From JAJUFS01 sp036381175 (GTDB lineage: Bacteria > Pseudomonadota > Gammaproteobacteria > Natronospirales > JAJUFS01): a stretch of DNA of 46,540 nt. The number at the start of each line of letters is the position of its first letter. Within the stretch, counting starts at the first letter, position 1. Of the stretch, positions 33,734 through 41,826 are shown piece after piece. The position numbers were made by a program, and so were the translations under genes. Where the stretch lies: assembly GCA_036381175.1 (NCBI GenBank), contig DASVDI010000010.1, positions 1 through 46,540 of the forward strand. Direction: 5' to 3'. The notes beneath the pieces are model-generated. The model did not search any database and was not told the DNA's origin. It was given only the letters and a program-made list of their open reading frames with translations.

Positions 33734-35830
33734 ATGCACCGCCAGGTTCGGGGAAATTCAATCGTACTGTTGTTTGCTGCCATTGCTGTAGCGGCGGCAT
33801 CGATCGCGATGCCGGCATCCGCCGGCGGATTGCTGGGTGCAAAGCTTGCCGAGCGCCTGCAGGCCACGAACGGTCCGCACGAAGTGATCGTCACCTTCAC
33901 CACGCAGGATGCCGTCGGGCGCCTCGCCGGCGAACTCGGCATCGACGTCATCGCGCTCAAGACCCTGCCGATGGTCGGCGCGGTACTGACCGAAGCGCAG
34001 ATCGAAACGATCCGCCAGTGGGACAACGTCGAGAGCATCTATCTCAACGCCGACCTCGAGTACTACAACTTCACGTCGGGCGAAATTACCGGCGGTCATT
34101 ACGTGCACGACAATTACGGCGTGAAGGGCGAGGGCGTGACGGTCGCGGTGCTGGATTCCGGCACGGATGCGACCCATCCGGATCTCGCCTACGGCACGAA
34201 GACCGTCCAGAACGTGAAGATCATCGGTGATCTCGGCCTGCTCGGCGGCATGAATGTATTCCTCGAAGGGCAGTTGAACACCGACACCAGCAGCGGCCAT
34301 GGCACGCATGTCGCAGGCACCGTTGCGGGTACAGGTGCGGCATCCGCGAACGATGAGCGCCGCGCAAATTACTATGCCGGCATCGCGCCCGAGGCGAGCC
34401 TTGTCGGCATCAGCGCCGGCGAGGGCATTGCCATCCTGCACGCGCTGCTCGGTTTCGATTACGCGATCGCGAACCAGGATCGCTACAGCATCGACATCAT
34501 CACGAATTCCTGGGGCGGCGGCGACGGTGCGGCGTTCGATCCGAACAACCCGATCAACCAGGCATCGTATGAAGCGTACCGCCGCGGCATGATCGTGACG
34601 TTCGCGGCATCGAATTCCGGTCCTGCCGAGAACACGCTCAATCAATACGCCATCGCACCGTGGGTCATCAACGTTGCCGCGGGCACACCGGAAAAAACGC
34701 TCGCGGATTTTTCAAGCCGCGGCGTGGCTGATGATTTCTACAAGCATCCGGACATCACGGCACCCGGCAGCGGCATCATCTCAACGCGCGCCGTGAACAC
34801 GCCGCTGCCGGTGCTTGGCCCCGTGCTCGATCCGGAGCATCCCGAATACCATCTTTATTATGCGGGCATGAGCGGCACCAGCATGGCCACGCCGTTCATT
34901 GCCGGCACCGCCGCGCTGCTGCTGGATGCGAACCCGCAATTGTCACCCGACCAGGTGGAAGAAATTCTCATGGTAACGGCACAGGCAATGCCCGCCTACG
35001 AGTTTCACGAGACGGGCGCGGGTTACGTTGATGTGCGTGCTGCGGTTGAAAGCGCGATGAACACCATCGGCGAGCGACAGCAGTTTCTTGCCGGCGACAC
35101 GAAGTGGGCGAGCGGCGGCCAGTGGAATGCCATCGACAACCAGAGTGATCTGCTTCAGTACTACGGCAACTGGAAGGTGAAGAGTGCGAGTGACGCCAGC
35201 AATGGCAGTTACCAGGAGAACCGAACCGGCAACGGTGGTTCCGTGTTCCTGCGCTTTGCGGGCAGCGCGTTCAAGATTGCGCATCACGTTGATCCGCGCG
35301 GCGGCGTCGCCGACATCTATGTCGATGGCGTGAAGTACGACCGGATAAGTTTCTACAGCGATGTCGCAGGCTATGAAGTGTCGCCTGGCGTGAACGGTTT
35401 GACCGACGAGGAACATCTCGTGGAGCTGCGCGCTGTTGATGGGCGTGTCTATCTCGATGGCGTGCTTGTTGATGGCGAGGCTTACGCACCGGGCGTTCGC
35501 TTCGTCGAAGAAAGCGAAACCTGGACCGGCACCATGGGGCCGTCGGTCGAAAATCTTGTCGTCCATGAATTTCCGTTCGAGGTCGATACCGGCGTCGTGA
35601 ACATTCGCGCCGAGCTCGGCTGGACGGGCGGCGTGGATATCGATCTGTATCTCGTCGGACCCGATGGCAATGAAGTTGCCAGTGGCGCGACGCTGAACAA
35701 CCCGGAAGTTCTCGACTATGACGTGACGCAGGCCGGTACCTACACCTGGCGCGTCACCGGTTATGCAACCGTGATCGCCAACTACACGCTGATCAGTACA
35801 TTGACGCGCGCCGTGTCGTCAGCAGAGTAA
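33734..35830 (+). CDS. Secreted subtilisin-like serine protease (S8)
   Basis: A 698-residue protease. Signal peptide 1-30 (ending MPASAGG), an inhibitor-I9-like propeptide (about 45-105), then the S8 domain with catalytic Asp in VAVLDSGTDATHPDL, His in SGHGTHVAGTVAG, oxyanion Asn in FAASNSGP and Ser in GMSGTSMATPFIAG. C-terminal to about residue 440 are beta-rich regions, the last (VNIRAELGWTGGVDIDLYLVGPDG) resembling a pre-peptidase C-terminal domain. ATG 33734 has GGGGAA 8 bases upstream; TTG 33713 is unlikely. A terminator follows. Confidence 0.93.
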   Translation: MHRQVRGNSIVLLFAAIAVAAASIAMPASAGGLLGAKLAERLQATNGPHEVIVTFTTQDAVGRLAGELGIDVIALKTLPMVGAVLTEAQIETIRQWDNVESIYLNADLEYYNFTSGEITGGHYVHDNYGVKGEGVTVAVLDSGTDATHPDLAYGTKTVQNVKIIGDLGLLGGMNVFLEGQLNTDTSSGHGTHVAGTVAGTGAASANDERRANYYAGIAPEASLVGISAGEGIAILHALLGFDYAIANQDRYSIDIITNSWGGGDGAAFDPNNPINQASYEAYRRGMIVTFAASNSGPAENTLNQYAIAPWVINVAAGTPEKTLADFSSRGVADDFYKHPDITAPGSGIISTRAVNTPLPVLGPVLDPEHPEYHLYYAGMSGTSMATPFIAGTAALLLDANPQLSPDQVEEILMVTAQAMPAYEFHETGAGYVDVRAAVESAMNTIGERQQFLAGDTKWASGGQWNAIDNQSDLLQYYGNWKVKSASDASNGSYQENRTGNGGSVFLRFAGSAFKIAHHVDPRGGVADIYVDGVKYDRISFYSDVAGYEVSPGVNGLTDEEHLVELRAVDGRVYLDGVLVDGEAYAPGVRFVEESETWTGTMGPSVENLVVHEFPFEVDTGVVNIRAELGWTGGVDIDLYLVGPDGNEVASGATLNNPEVLDYDVTQAGTYTWRVTGYATVIANYTLISTLTRAVSSAE

Positions 35831-35885
35831 TTGCACCGCGCAAAAGCGGGAAAACGAATTCGACTCCAAGGCCCCCCAGGAGATT

Positions 35886-35913
35886 AGCCCCGCGCCCGCG
35901 GGGCTCTTTTTTT
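35886..35913 (+). terminator. Rho-independent terminator after the subtilisin gene
   Basis: AGCCCCGC (35886-35893) pairs with GCGGGGCT (35898-35905) around GCCC and is followed by CTTTTTTT. Confidence 0.92.
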
Positions 35914-35929
35914 GTGATTCATGAAACAA

Positions 35930-36175
35930 GGGCAATGGACATGCTTGACGAAGTTTTCAAAAACAAAAGCGAAGGGCAATGGACAGGATTAACAGGATTT
36001 TTCGGGATTAACAGGATTTTTATATTCTACCAGTGTGTGCAACTTGGCCTTCGGACTCCCCATTCACGGTATGCCGGGAAGCAGCATCAGAGCAACCGAG
36101 TTTCAAAGCATGGAAATGAATTTTCTGAAATCCTGTAAATCCGCTTTCAGAATCCTGTTAATCCTGTCCATTGCC
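35930..36175. repeat. Palindromic intergenic element B (ACAGGAT-box arms)
   Basis: A perfect 25-bp inverted repeat beginning GGCAATGGACAGGATTAACA occupies 35975-35999 and 36151-36175. More ACAGGAT boxes lie inside both arms. A further 12-base copy, GGGCAATGGACA, lies at 35930-35941 in direct orientation. The centre shows no gene. The right arm abuts the YdcF-like gene. Confidence 0.88.
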
Positions 36176-36215
36176 TTTGCTTTTTTGCAAACCTGTGAAG
36201 AACGTGAAGAACGTC

Positions 36216-36977
36216 GTGAATAATCCTGTCGAACTCCTGTCACCATCATCACTGCACCTGCTGGTGTTGCTGATCGTGCTTGCCGTGTTCGCGTTTCGCG
36301 CTGAAATCGGATCCGTGTTGCGCCGCTGGCGATTCGTGTTGCTCGCCGCGGCCGCGTGGTGCTGGCTCGTGACAACGCCGGTGGTCATCAACTGGCTCGC
36401 CTTGCAACTGGAAAACAAATACCCGCGCATTGCCGCGCACGACGTGCTCCCGTCGCGTCCGGCAATCATCGTGCTGTCGGCAGGTGCCGCGTTCGAACGA
36501 TCACTGCCTGACCGTCTGCAATTGAACCTGGCAAGCTACCGGCGCACGCAAGCAGCGGTTGCGCTGTGGCAACGCACGCAGGGAACGCTGGTATTTGCGG
36601 GAACCATCATTCCCGACGGCGCACATCCCGTGTCCCGGCGCATGGCCATGCTCGCGATGCAATTCGGTGTACCTCCGGATGCAATCCGCACGGAAACGAA
36701 ATCATTGAATACGTATGAAAACCTGCGCAACGCCATGCAGATGATCGAGCCGGAAAGACAGATCATCATTGTCACCAGTGCCATGCACATGCCACGCGCC
36801 ATGGCAGTCGCAAACGAACTTGGTCTTGAAGCGATCGCGGCACCCGCCGATTTCCGTGCGAAGCAGGATATGACGTGGCGCGCCTGGCTGCCGGACAGCG
36901 GCACGCGGCCGTTGCTAAAGCAGGTGCTTCATGAATGGCTGGGGCGCGCGTGGTATGCCGTGCGTGGCTGGACGTGA
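36216..36977 (+). CDS. YdcF/ElyC-like DUF218 membrane protein
   Basis: About 253 residues. Two N-terminal membrane helices are followed by the DUF218 domain (AIIVLSAGAAFE..., YRRTQAAVALWQ, SLNTYENLRNAMQM, IIIVTSAMHMPRAM), as in E. coli ElyC, SanA and YdcF, which act in envelope integrity. The start is uncertain: GTG 36216 is preferred; GTG 36204 and 36195 are possible. The open frame upstream reaches into the palindromic element and is not coding. Confidence 0.82.
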   Translation: MNNPVELLSPSSLHLLVLLIVLAVFAFRAEIGSVLRRWRFVLLAAAAWCWLVTTPVVINWLALQLENKYPRIAAHDVLPSRPAIIVLSAGAAFERSLPDRLQLNLASYRRTQAAVALWQRTQGTLVFAGTIIPDGAHPVSRRMAMLAMQFGVPPDAIRTETKSLNTYENLRNAMQMIEPERQIIIVTSAMHMPRAMAVANELGLEAIAAPADFRAKQDMTWRAWLPDSGTRPLLKQVLHEWLGRAWYAVRGWT

Positions 36978-37023
36978 AGTGCGCGAACGCATTTTTCGCA
37001 AGCACGAAAGCGCACGAGAAACG

Positions 37024-37126
37024 GAATAGACAGGATTCACAGGATTTTTCAGAATTTACAGGATGATTTTTTTATTTGCTTTAATCCTGATAATCGCTTT
37101 TACAAATCCTGTGAATCCTGTCCATT
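37024..37126. repeat. Palindromic intergenic element C (ACAGGAT-box arms)
   Basis: GACAGGATTCACAGGATTT (37029-37047) is repeated exactly inverted at 37104-37122, with further CAGGAT boxes inside. It is the shortest of three related elements and lies between convergent genes. Confidence 0.85.
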
Positions 37127-37156
37127 GCTTTTGCTTTGCCGCAATGAGCCACAAGC

Positions 37157-37729
37157 TCAGTGCCGGAAATTCCGGATCCAGTTCTCGAACGCGCTCATGA
37201 AATTCGAAAGGAAATTCTGCGTCGCGGGATTCACGGGCTTGCCGGTGACATCGAAGAGATCGTCCGAGTCATTGATGATTCGCGGTGTTTGCATCACCGG
37301 TACGTTCAGAATGCTCAGTGCCTGTCGCAAGCGTCGGGTCCGGCTTCGGCGAGGCGGGAATCGCGAGAATGGCGGAGCGATCATCGGCACGTTGACAATG
37401 GCGCACGGTTTTCCTTCCCAGGCGTTGCGGTCCTCGGAATGCGCAGCGATGTTCAGCGCGTTCGCAAGCGCGCCGGGAACTGCGCGAGAATTCTCGGGCG
37501 CAAGAAACAACAAGCCATCCGCCGCGCTGATCTGCCGGCGAAACACGCGCCACTCGGCCGGCGGTTTGAGGTCACGCTCCAGCGTGTACGGGGAAAGCCG
37601 GGAAATTTCGACGATCTCGAGCCGAAGCAAGGGCGGCGCCAGCTCACCAAGAACCTGCGCGATCTTTCGATTGCACGAGCGCTTGCGCAAGCTCGCGGAG
37701 ACAACGGCTATGTGACAGATCTTGTGCAT
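37157..37729 (-). CDS. Divergent NADPH-dependent FMN reductase family protein
   Basis: About 190 residues with a flavodoxin-like fold. HIAVVSASLRKRSCNRKIA is the flavin-phosphate loop of the family. The second motif, usually PEYNxSxPGxLKN, is PENSRAVPGALAN; and the Gly-rich loop before TRRLRQAL is replaced by Pro/Arg-rich PPFSRFPPRRSR, so flavin binding may be altered. No frame change restores the motif. ATG 37729 has no clear ribosome-binding site; GTG 37789 is an alternative. Confidence 0.65.
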   Translation of the reverse strand: MHKICHIAVVSASLRKRSCNRKIAQVLGELAPPLLRLEIVEISRLSPYTLERDLKPPAEWRVFRRQISAADGLLFLAPENSRAVPGALANALNIAAHSEDRNAWEGKPCAIVNVPMIAPPFSRFPPRRSRTRRLRQALSILNVPVMQTPRIINDSDDLFDVTGKPVNPATQNFLSNFMSAFENWIRNFRH

Positions 37730-37789
37730 GGGTCGCGGGTGTTCGTAGCCATGATGATCGTGGACGTGACCGACATTGCCAAAGCACAC

Positions 37790-38321
37790 CTTCCGTCACT
37801 ATCCGTTTCCTGCCCTAACGCTGTGGGGTAGGCGAGCAACCGCAAGGGAAGACCACGTCCATTCGATCCTGCAAGTCTCTGATTAAATATGATTTTTTTA
37901 GAGTGTGCGCCACAGCATATCGACGCGTTGCGCCGGAAACTTCAGGGTGTGACGTGGCTCGACCGAGGAGCAGTAGGGGGCGTCAATATAAGGGTATGAC
38001 CGTATATAGGAGCTATTGTCCCTGTAATAGCCTTTAGCCCTCAGGGTTTTGGCGCAACTTGAATTCATGATTATTCTGAATGAATTCGGTAAATCCCCGA
38101 TGGTGAATGCATCTGGGAGTTGGTCTGAAACCCTTGACAACGGGACGGCCGGATTTCTTAATGGGACTGTTGTCCATGTTTGAGGAAATCCGGCAGGACT
38201 ATCTGGGGGGTCTGCCGCGGACACGCGCCTTGAATGTGGCGCGTGTGATGCACGCATCAGGGTAAGCGGAATGCCGGATAACGGCGACTCACGTTTTTCA
38301 TACCGGAGCGAGGAGATCGCG
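37790..38321. other. Intergenic region upstream of the stressosome operon
   Basis: About 530 bases with no supported gene; a 208-codon minus-strand frame overlaps the start of rsbR and looks noncoding. It holds an inverted repeat GAATTCAT (38061-38068) / ATGAATTC (38080-38087) and the promoter described next, leaving a leader of about 150 bases before rsbR. Confidence 0.6.
38134..38162 (+). promoter_or_regulatory. Candidate sigma-70 promoter for the stressosome operon
   Basis: A perfect TTGACA (38134-38139) lies 17 bases before CTTAAT (38157-38162), which matches four of six -10 positions. It is correctly oriented for rsbR and 47 bases after an inverted repeat that could be an operator. No other credible pair was seen near. 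Confidence 0.5.
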
Positions 38322-39224
38322 ATGGCCACTGTCAAATCCAAAAAAACGGTAAATCCGGCAATGACGGAATCCACAGTTGCTTTGCTAAGGGAACTGGTCG
38401 CGCATTTGCGCGACAACCGCACGGAGCTGCGCGAGGAATGGGCGCGCAGGATCACGGAGGCGCGCCTGTTGACGGCGATGACCAAGGAAGAAATTTTCGC
38501 CGAGGCGACTTCCGTGTACGACAACTACGTGGAAGCGCTGGAAACCGGTACTTTCGAAGCGTTGCAGGCCTACGCGCGCAATCTTTCCGAACGCATCATT
38601 CCACGCGGCGTCGAGACGGATGAAGTCGTCGGCATCGTGCTGTTGTTGCGCGACGTGCTCGCACGATCGCTGTTCGGAAAATACCGGTCAGACTTCGATC
38701 TGCTCAATCGCATTCTCGATGCGTACGAACCGGCGGCGAACCGCATCGCGAATACGGTGGCGGTCGGTTTCGTGCAGGAACGCGAGCGCATCATTCGTGA
38801 ACAGCAGGAAGCCATCCGCGAACTGTCAACGCCTGTGCTCCAGGTTCGCGAGCGCTTGCTGATTCTGCCGATCATCGGCGTCATCGATCCCTTGCGCGCA
38901 CGGCAGCTCACCGAGCAGTTGTTGCAGGCGATCCGCGCGAATCGCGCAAGGGTTGTCGTCATCGACATCACCGGTGTGGCGGAAATGGATTCGCATGTGG
39001 CCAATCACCTTGTGCAGACCGTTGAAGCGTCGAGACTGCTGGGCGCGACTGTGATCGTCACCGGCCTGTCGCCGGACATCGCGCAGACGCTGGTGAACAT
39101 CGGTGTCGATCTCGCCAAGATGAATACCGTCGGCGACTTGCAAGGCGGTATCGAGGAAGCCGAGCGGCTGCTGGGCTACAAAGTCGTGCTGCATGAAGAA
39201 GTTCCGGTGACGAAAAAGAACTGA
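38322..39224 (+). CDS. rsbR: Stressosome scaffold/sensor RsbR
   Basis: A 300-residue protein. The N-terminal helical sensor domain (about 20-150) resembles the RsbRD_N fold (LRDNRTELREEWARRI; NLSERIIPRGVETDEVVG). A linker helix (151-170) leads to a STAS domain (175-292). Of the two Thr phosphorylated by RsbT in Bacillus RsbRA, the T205 equivalent is kept (T256 in DIAQTLVN), but the T171 position is Ser (S224 in EMDSHVANHL). AGGAG lies 6 bases before ATG 38322, preferred over ATG 38271. It would form the stressosome with RsbS and sequester RsbT. No haem or other ligand can be read from sequence. Confidence 0.88.
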   Translation: MATVKSKKTVNPAMTESTVALLRELVAHLRDNRTELREEWARRITEARLLTAMTKEEIFAEATSVYDNYVEALETGTFEALQAYARNLSERIIPRGVETDEVVGIVLLLRDVLARSLFGKYRSDFDLLNRILDAYEPAANRIANTVAVGFVQERERIIREQQEAIRELSTPVLQVRERLLILPIIGVIDPLRARQLTEQLLQAIRANRARVVVIDITGVAEMDSHVANHLVQTVEASRLLGATVIVTGLSPDIAQTLVNIGVDLAKMNTVGDLQGGIEEAERLLGYKVVLHEEVPVTKKN

Positions 39225-39330
39225 TTGTCACAGTCGAAGCCGGAAGTCTTTATTGCGGCCGATGCAGGAAAACCGTCCGGCAACTGGCCAACCTCGGAAA
39301 CATCCGGCCAGGGTCCGGTGAATGAATCAT

Positions 39331-39347
39331 TCGGCCCGGTGGGCCGA
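39331..39347 (+). promoter_or_regulatory. Hairpin in the rsbR-rsbS gap
   Basis: TCGGCCC (39331-39337) pairs with GGGCCGA (39341-39347) around GGT, 26 bases before the rsbS start. No T-run follows, so it could stabilise or process the mRNA and set the RsbR:RsbS ratio rather than end transcription (inference). Confidence 0.45.
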
Positions 39348-39373
39348 TGCGGAAAACCATGGGGGGAGGCCTT

Positions 39374-39733
39374 GTGGCGGTCCCTATTCTCAAACAGTCG
39401 AACTACCTGATCGCGACGATCCAGTCGGCGCTGACTGACCAGGATTTCGTACAGCTTCGTGATGCACTGGTGGACAAAGTCGGTCGCTTCCGGTCCCGCG
39501 GCGTCATCGTCGATGTAACAGCGATCGACGTACTGGATTCGTTCGCCTCAAGAACCTTGCGTGATCTTGCTTACATGATCCGATTGCGAGGCGCACACAC
39601 CGTGATCGTCGGCATACAGCCCGATGTTGCCTTTGCGATGGTGCAACTAGGCATCACGCTCGCGGATGTCTCGACGGCGCTCGACCTCGAAGAAGGTCTC
39701 GCGTTCCTCGACGACGTTGGGGCGGAAACGTAA
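39374..39733 (+). CDS. rsbS: Stressosome core protein RsbS
   Basis: A 119-residue single STAS-domain protein starting with the family-typical VPILKQSNYLIATIQ. The RsbT target is S56 in VLDSFASRTL (S59 in Bacillus). GTG 39374 has GGAGG four bases upstream and fits the family N-terminus; ATG 39347 would add nine residues with no counterpart. It follows rsbR by about 150 bases and precedes rsbT by 16. Confidence 0.9.
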   Translation: MAVPILKQSNYLIATIQSALTDQDFVQLRDALVDKVGRFRSRGVIVDVTAIDVLDSFASRTLRDLAYMIRLRGAHTVIVGIQPDVAFAMVQLGITLADVSTALDLEEGLAFLDDVGAET

Positions 39734-39749
39734 ATGACTGCGGTGTGAC

Positions 39750-40178
39750 GTGACAAAAATCACTGACCGGGAAACTCGCCAGCACAACATTCGTGTCCGC
39801 ATCGAGTCGGACACGGATCTTGTTTCCGCGCGCCATGCGGGGCGAATGCTGGCGGAGCAGGCAGGATTCACATCCAGCGAGCTGACCTTGATCGCAACCG
39901 CGATTTCGGAACTTGCCCGCAACATCATCGAGTACGCGAACTTCGGCGAGATCCACCTGGAGCTCGTGCAGAACGGCAGCGCGCGCGGCATCCGCATTGT
40001 CGCGCGCGATGCCGGACCCGGAATCGGCAATATCGAGCAGGCGTTGCGCGGCGGCTTTTCGACATCCGGCGGTCTCGGCCTCGGCCTTGCCGGCGTGCGT
40101 CACATCATGGACAACTTCGACGTCGAGTCGAACGTCGGAGCCGGCACCTGCGTGACGGTGACGAAATGGAAACTCTGA
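39750..40178 (+). CDS. rsbT: Serine/threonine kinase RsbT
   Basis: A 142-residue GHKL-fold kinase that phosphorylates RsbR and RsbS and, when released, activates an RsbU-type partner. The ATP site shows the N-box ISELARNIIEYA and G1 box DAGPGIG, with the G2 region GLGLGLAGVRHIMD. GTG 39750 starts it; the ribosome-binding site is weak. It overlaps rsbX by 13 bases. Its usual partner RsbU (phosphatase) is absent; the next-but-one gene carries an RsbU-like N-terminus instead. Confidence 0.92.
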   Translation: MTKITDRETRQHNIRVRIESDTDLVSARHAGRMLAEQAGFTSSELTLIATAISELARNIIEYANFGEIHLELVQNGSARGIRIVARDAGPGIGNIEQALRGGFSTSGGLGLGLAGVRHIMDNFDVESNVGAGTCVTVTKWKL

Positions 40179-40798
40179 CGCGCCCGATACTCGAGTGGCA
40201 CGTCGAATCGCAGCCGTTTGGTCACGAGGCCCGCAGTGGTGATCGCGGCAACGTACATATCGATGAGTATCGCGCGTTTGCATTCGTCGTCGACGCGCTG
40301 GGTCACGGAAACGACGCAGCCCACATGGCGGATCTCGCGGAGAGCCATCTCACCGCCGTGCAACTGGATGTCCGCCTGGAGTCCATCATCGAAAACTGCC
40401 ACCGGAATTTTCGTGGCACGCGCGGCGCCGCGATATGCCTTGCGTATCTCGATGCGCGAACCAACATGCTCGGCTGGCTCAGTGTCGGCAATATCCAGGC
40501 CGTCCGCATCCGTCTCGACAGTCACGGCATGCCGCAATTCGAATCCCTGATCATGCGCGGCGGCGTTGTCGGTGACCGGCTTCCCGAGTTGCATGCCTCA
40601 CGTCTTTTGCTGGAACCCGGTGACACGGTGGTGATGGCGAGCGACGGGATCGGGTACGGCTGGTACGGCGAATACCAGCCGAACATCAGCGCCGCCAGTC
40701 TTGCGAAAGCGCTGCTCCAGCGTCATAACCAGCACACAGACGATGCACTGGTGCTGGCGTTTCGTTATTTCGGGCTCAACGGAGCGGCATTGCCATGA
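40166..40798 (+). CDS. rsbX: Stressosome phosphatase RsbX
   Basis: A 210-residue PP2C-type phosphatase that resets RsbR and RsbS. Metal-site residues appear in SGDRGNVH, VVDALGHG, MASDGIGYG and HTDDALVLAFRY. It has no extra domain, as expected for RsbX rather than RsbU/RsbP. It overlaps rsbT by 13 bases and the kinase gene by 4. Confidence 0.88.
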   Translation: METLTRPILEWHVESQPFGHEARSGDRGNVHIDEYRAFAFVVDALGHGNDAAHMADLAESHLTAVQLDVRLESIIENCHRNFRGTRGAAICLAYLDARTNMLGWLSVGNIQAVRIRLDSHGMPQFESLIMRGGVVGDRLPELHASRLLLEPGDTVVMASDGIGYGWYGEYQPNISAASLAKALLQRHNQHTDDALVLAFRYFGLNGAALP

Positions 40799-41826
40799 TG
40801 CGCAAACCCCAGGCCGCCCGCCGCCAGACTGCCACGGTTTCCACCATGAAAACCGGCAGCGTCCGCTCTCGCATGCCGGTGTCGGCTGATGCGCCTGAGA
40901 AAAACCTCCGTATTGAAAAGATGAAACGGCGCTACACCGCGCTGCTGAAACGTTATATCGACAAGCGCTTCGAACAGGATCTGCTGGAGGTTTATCGCCT
41001 GGGCCGCGAAGTGGTTGTCGAAGAGCTTGATCTGCCCGCGATCGCCGAGATGCATCACGACGCCATGTGCGAAGTGTTTGCCGAGAATCCGGTGGGCGCG
41101 GACAACGATACGACCTGCAAGCTGGCGAGCACCGTGCTGTCGGAATTTCTTTCGCCATCCGAGATGAGTTCGCGCGGCTATCGTGAAGCCAGCACCGCAA
41201 TGCGGCATCTGAATGAAATGCTCGAAGATGAAGTCCGGCGCATTGCGCATGCCATTCACGATGGCGCGGGACAATATCTCGCCTGCGTGCATTTGTCGCT
41301 GTACGCTATCGCCAAGCACATTTCATCCGATGATGGTCGCGAAGAACTCAAGCATGCGCACCAGTTGCTGGATGAACTCGAGCGCGACCTGCGCCGCGTG
41401 TCGCACGAACTGCGTCCGCGCGTGCTGGAAAACGCCGGCCTGAAAGGCGCGGTGGAATTTCTTGTCGATGGCGTGGCGAAGCGAACCGGTTTGCAGATAC
41501 ATATCGATGACGCGCTTGCCGAACGGCCGGCTGCTGTCGTTGAAACCGCGCTTTACCGCTGTATCCAGGAAATGCTGAACAATATCGTCAAGCATGCCAA
41601 TGCCGGCAATGCCTGGATTGTCCTGAAACCCGCAGGCGATGATGTGATCTGCGAAGTTCGCGACGACGGCGTTGGTTTCGATGCCAGCGAAGTCATGGTC
41701 AGTGGCGGCGGACACCAGCTCGGCTTTCTTGGCATCCGCGAACGCATTGCGGTGCTTGGCGGCACCGTCGATGTTCAATCAGCGCCCGGTGAAGGCGCAC
41801 GATTGCGGATCCGGGTACCGAAATGA
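40795..41826 (+). CDS. Histidine kinase with RsbU-like N-terminal domain
   Basis: A 343-residue soluble protein. Residues about 44-130 (RRYTALLKRYI...YRLGREVVVEELDLPAIAEMHH...FLSPSEMSSRGYREA) resemble the RsbT-binding N-terminus of RsbU. Then come a HisKA_3 dimerisation domain with phosphoacceptor H155 (RRIAHAIHDGAGQYL) and a GHKL ATPase domain (NNIVKHA 262-268, RDDGVGF 289-295, GFLGIRERI). No membrane segment. The design suggests that free RsbT switches on a kinase instead of a phosphatase. It overlaps rsbX and the next gene by 4 bases each. The partner regulator is probably the NarL-type gene at 44121. Confidence 0.85.
   Translation: MMRKPQAARRQTATVSTMKTGSVRSRMPVSADAPEKNLRIEKMKRRYTALLKRYIDKRFEQDLLEVYRLGREVVVEELDLPAIAEMHHDAMCEVFAENPVGADNDTTCKLASTVLSEFLSPSEMSSRGYREASTAMRHLNEMLEDEVRRIAHAIHDGAGQYLACVHLSLYAIAKHISSDDGREELKHAHQLLDELERDLRRVSHELRPRVLENAGLKGAVEFLVDGVAKRTGLQIHIDDALAERPAAVVETALYRCIQEMLNNIVKHANAGNAWIVLKPAGDDVICEVRDDGVGFDASEVMVSGGGHQLGFLGIRERIAVLGGTVDVQSAPGEGARLRIRVPK

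Noticed and set aside
35975..37122. ACAGGAT repeats as a CRISPR array
   Set aside because: The repeats are short boxes in inverted arms without regular spacers or cas genes.
37321..37440. Compensating frameshifts in the FMN-reductase-like gene
   Set aside because: Reading the other two frames across the altered loop did not restore the usual Gly-rich motif.
37898..38524. 208-codon minus-strand frame upstream of rsbR
   Set aside because: Ser/Arg/Pro-rich, overlaps the start of rsbR and a likely promoter, and has no ribosome-binding site.
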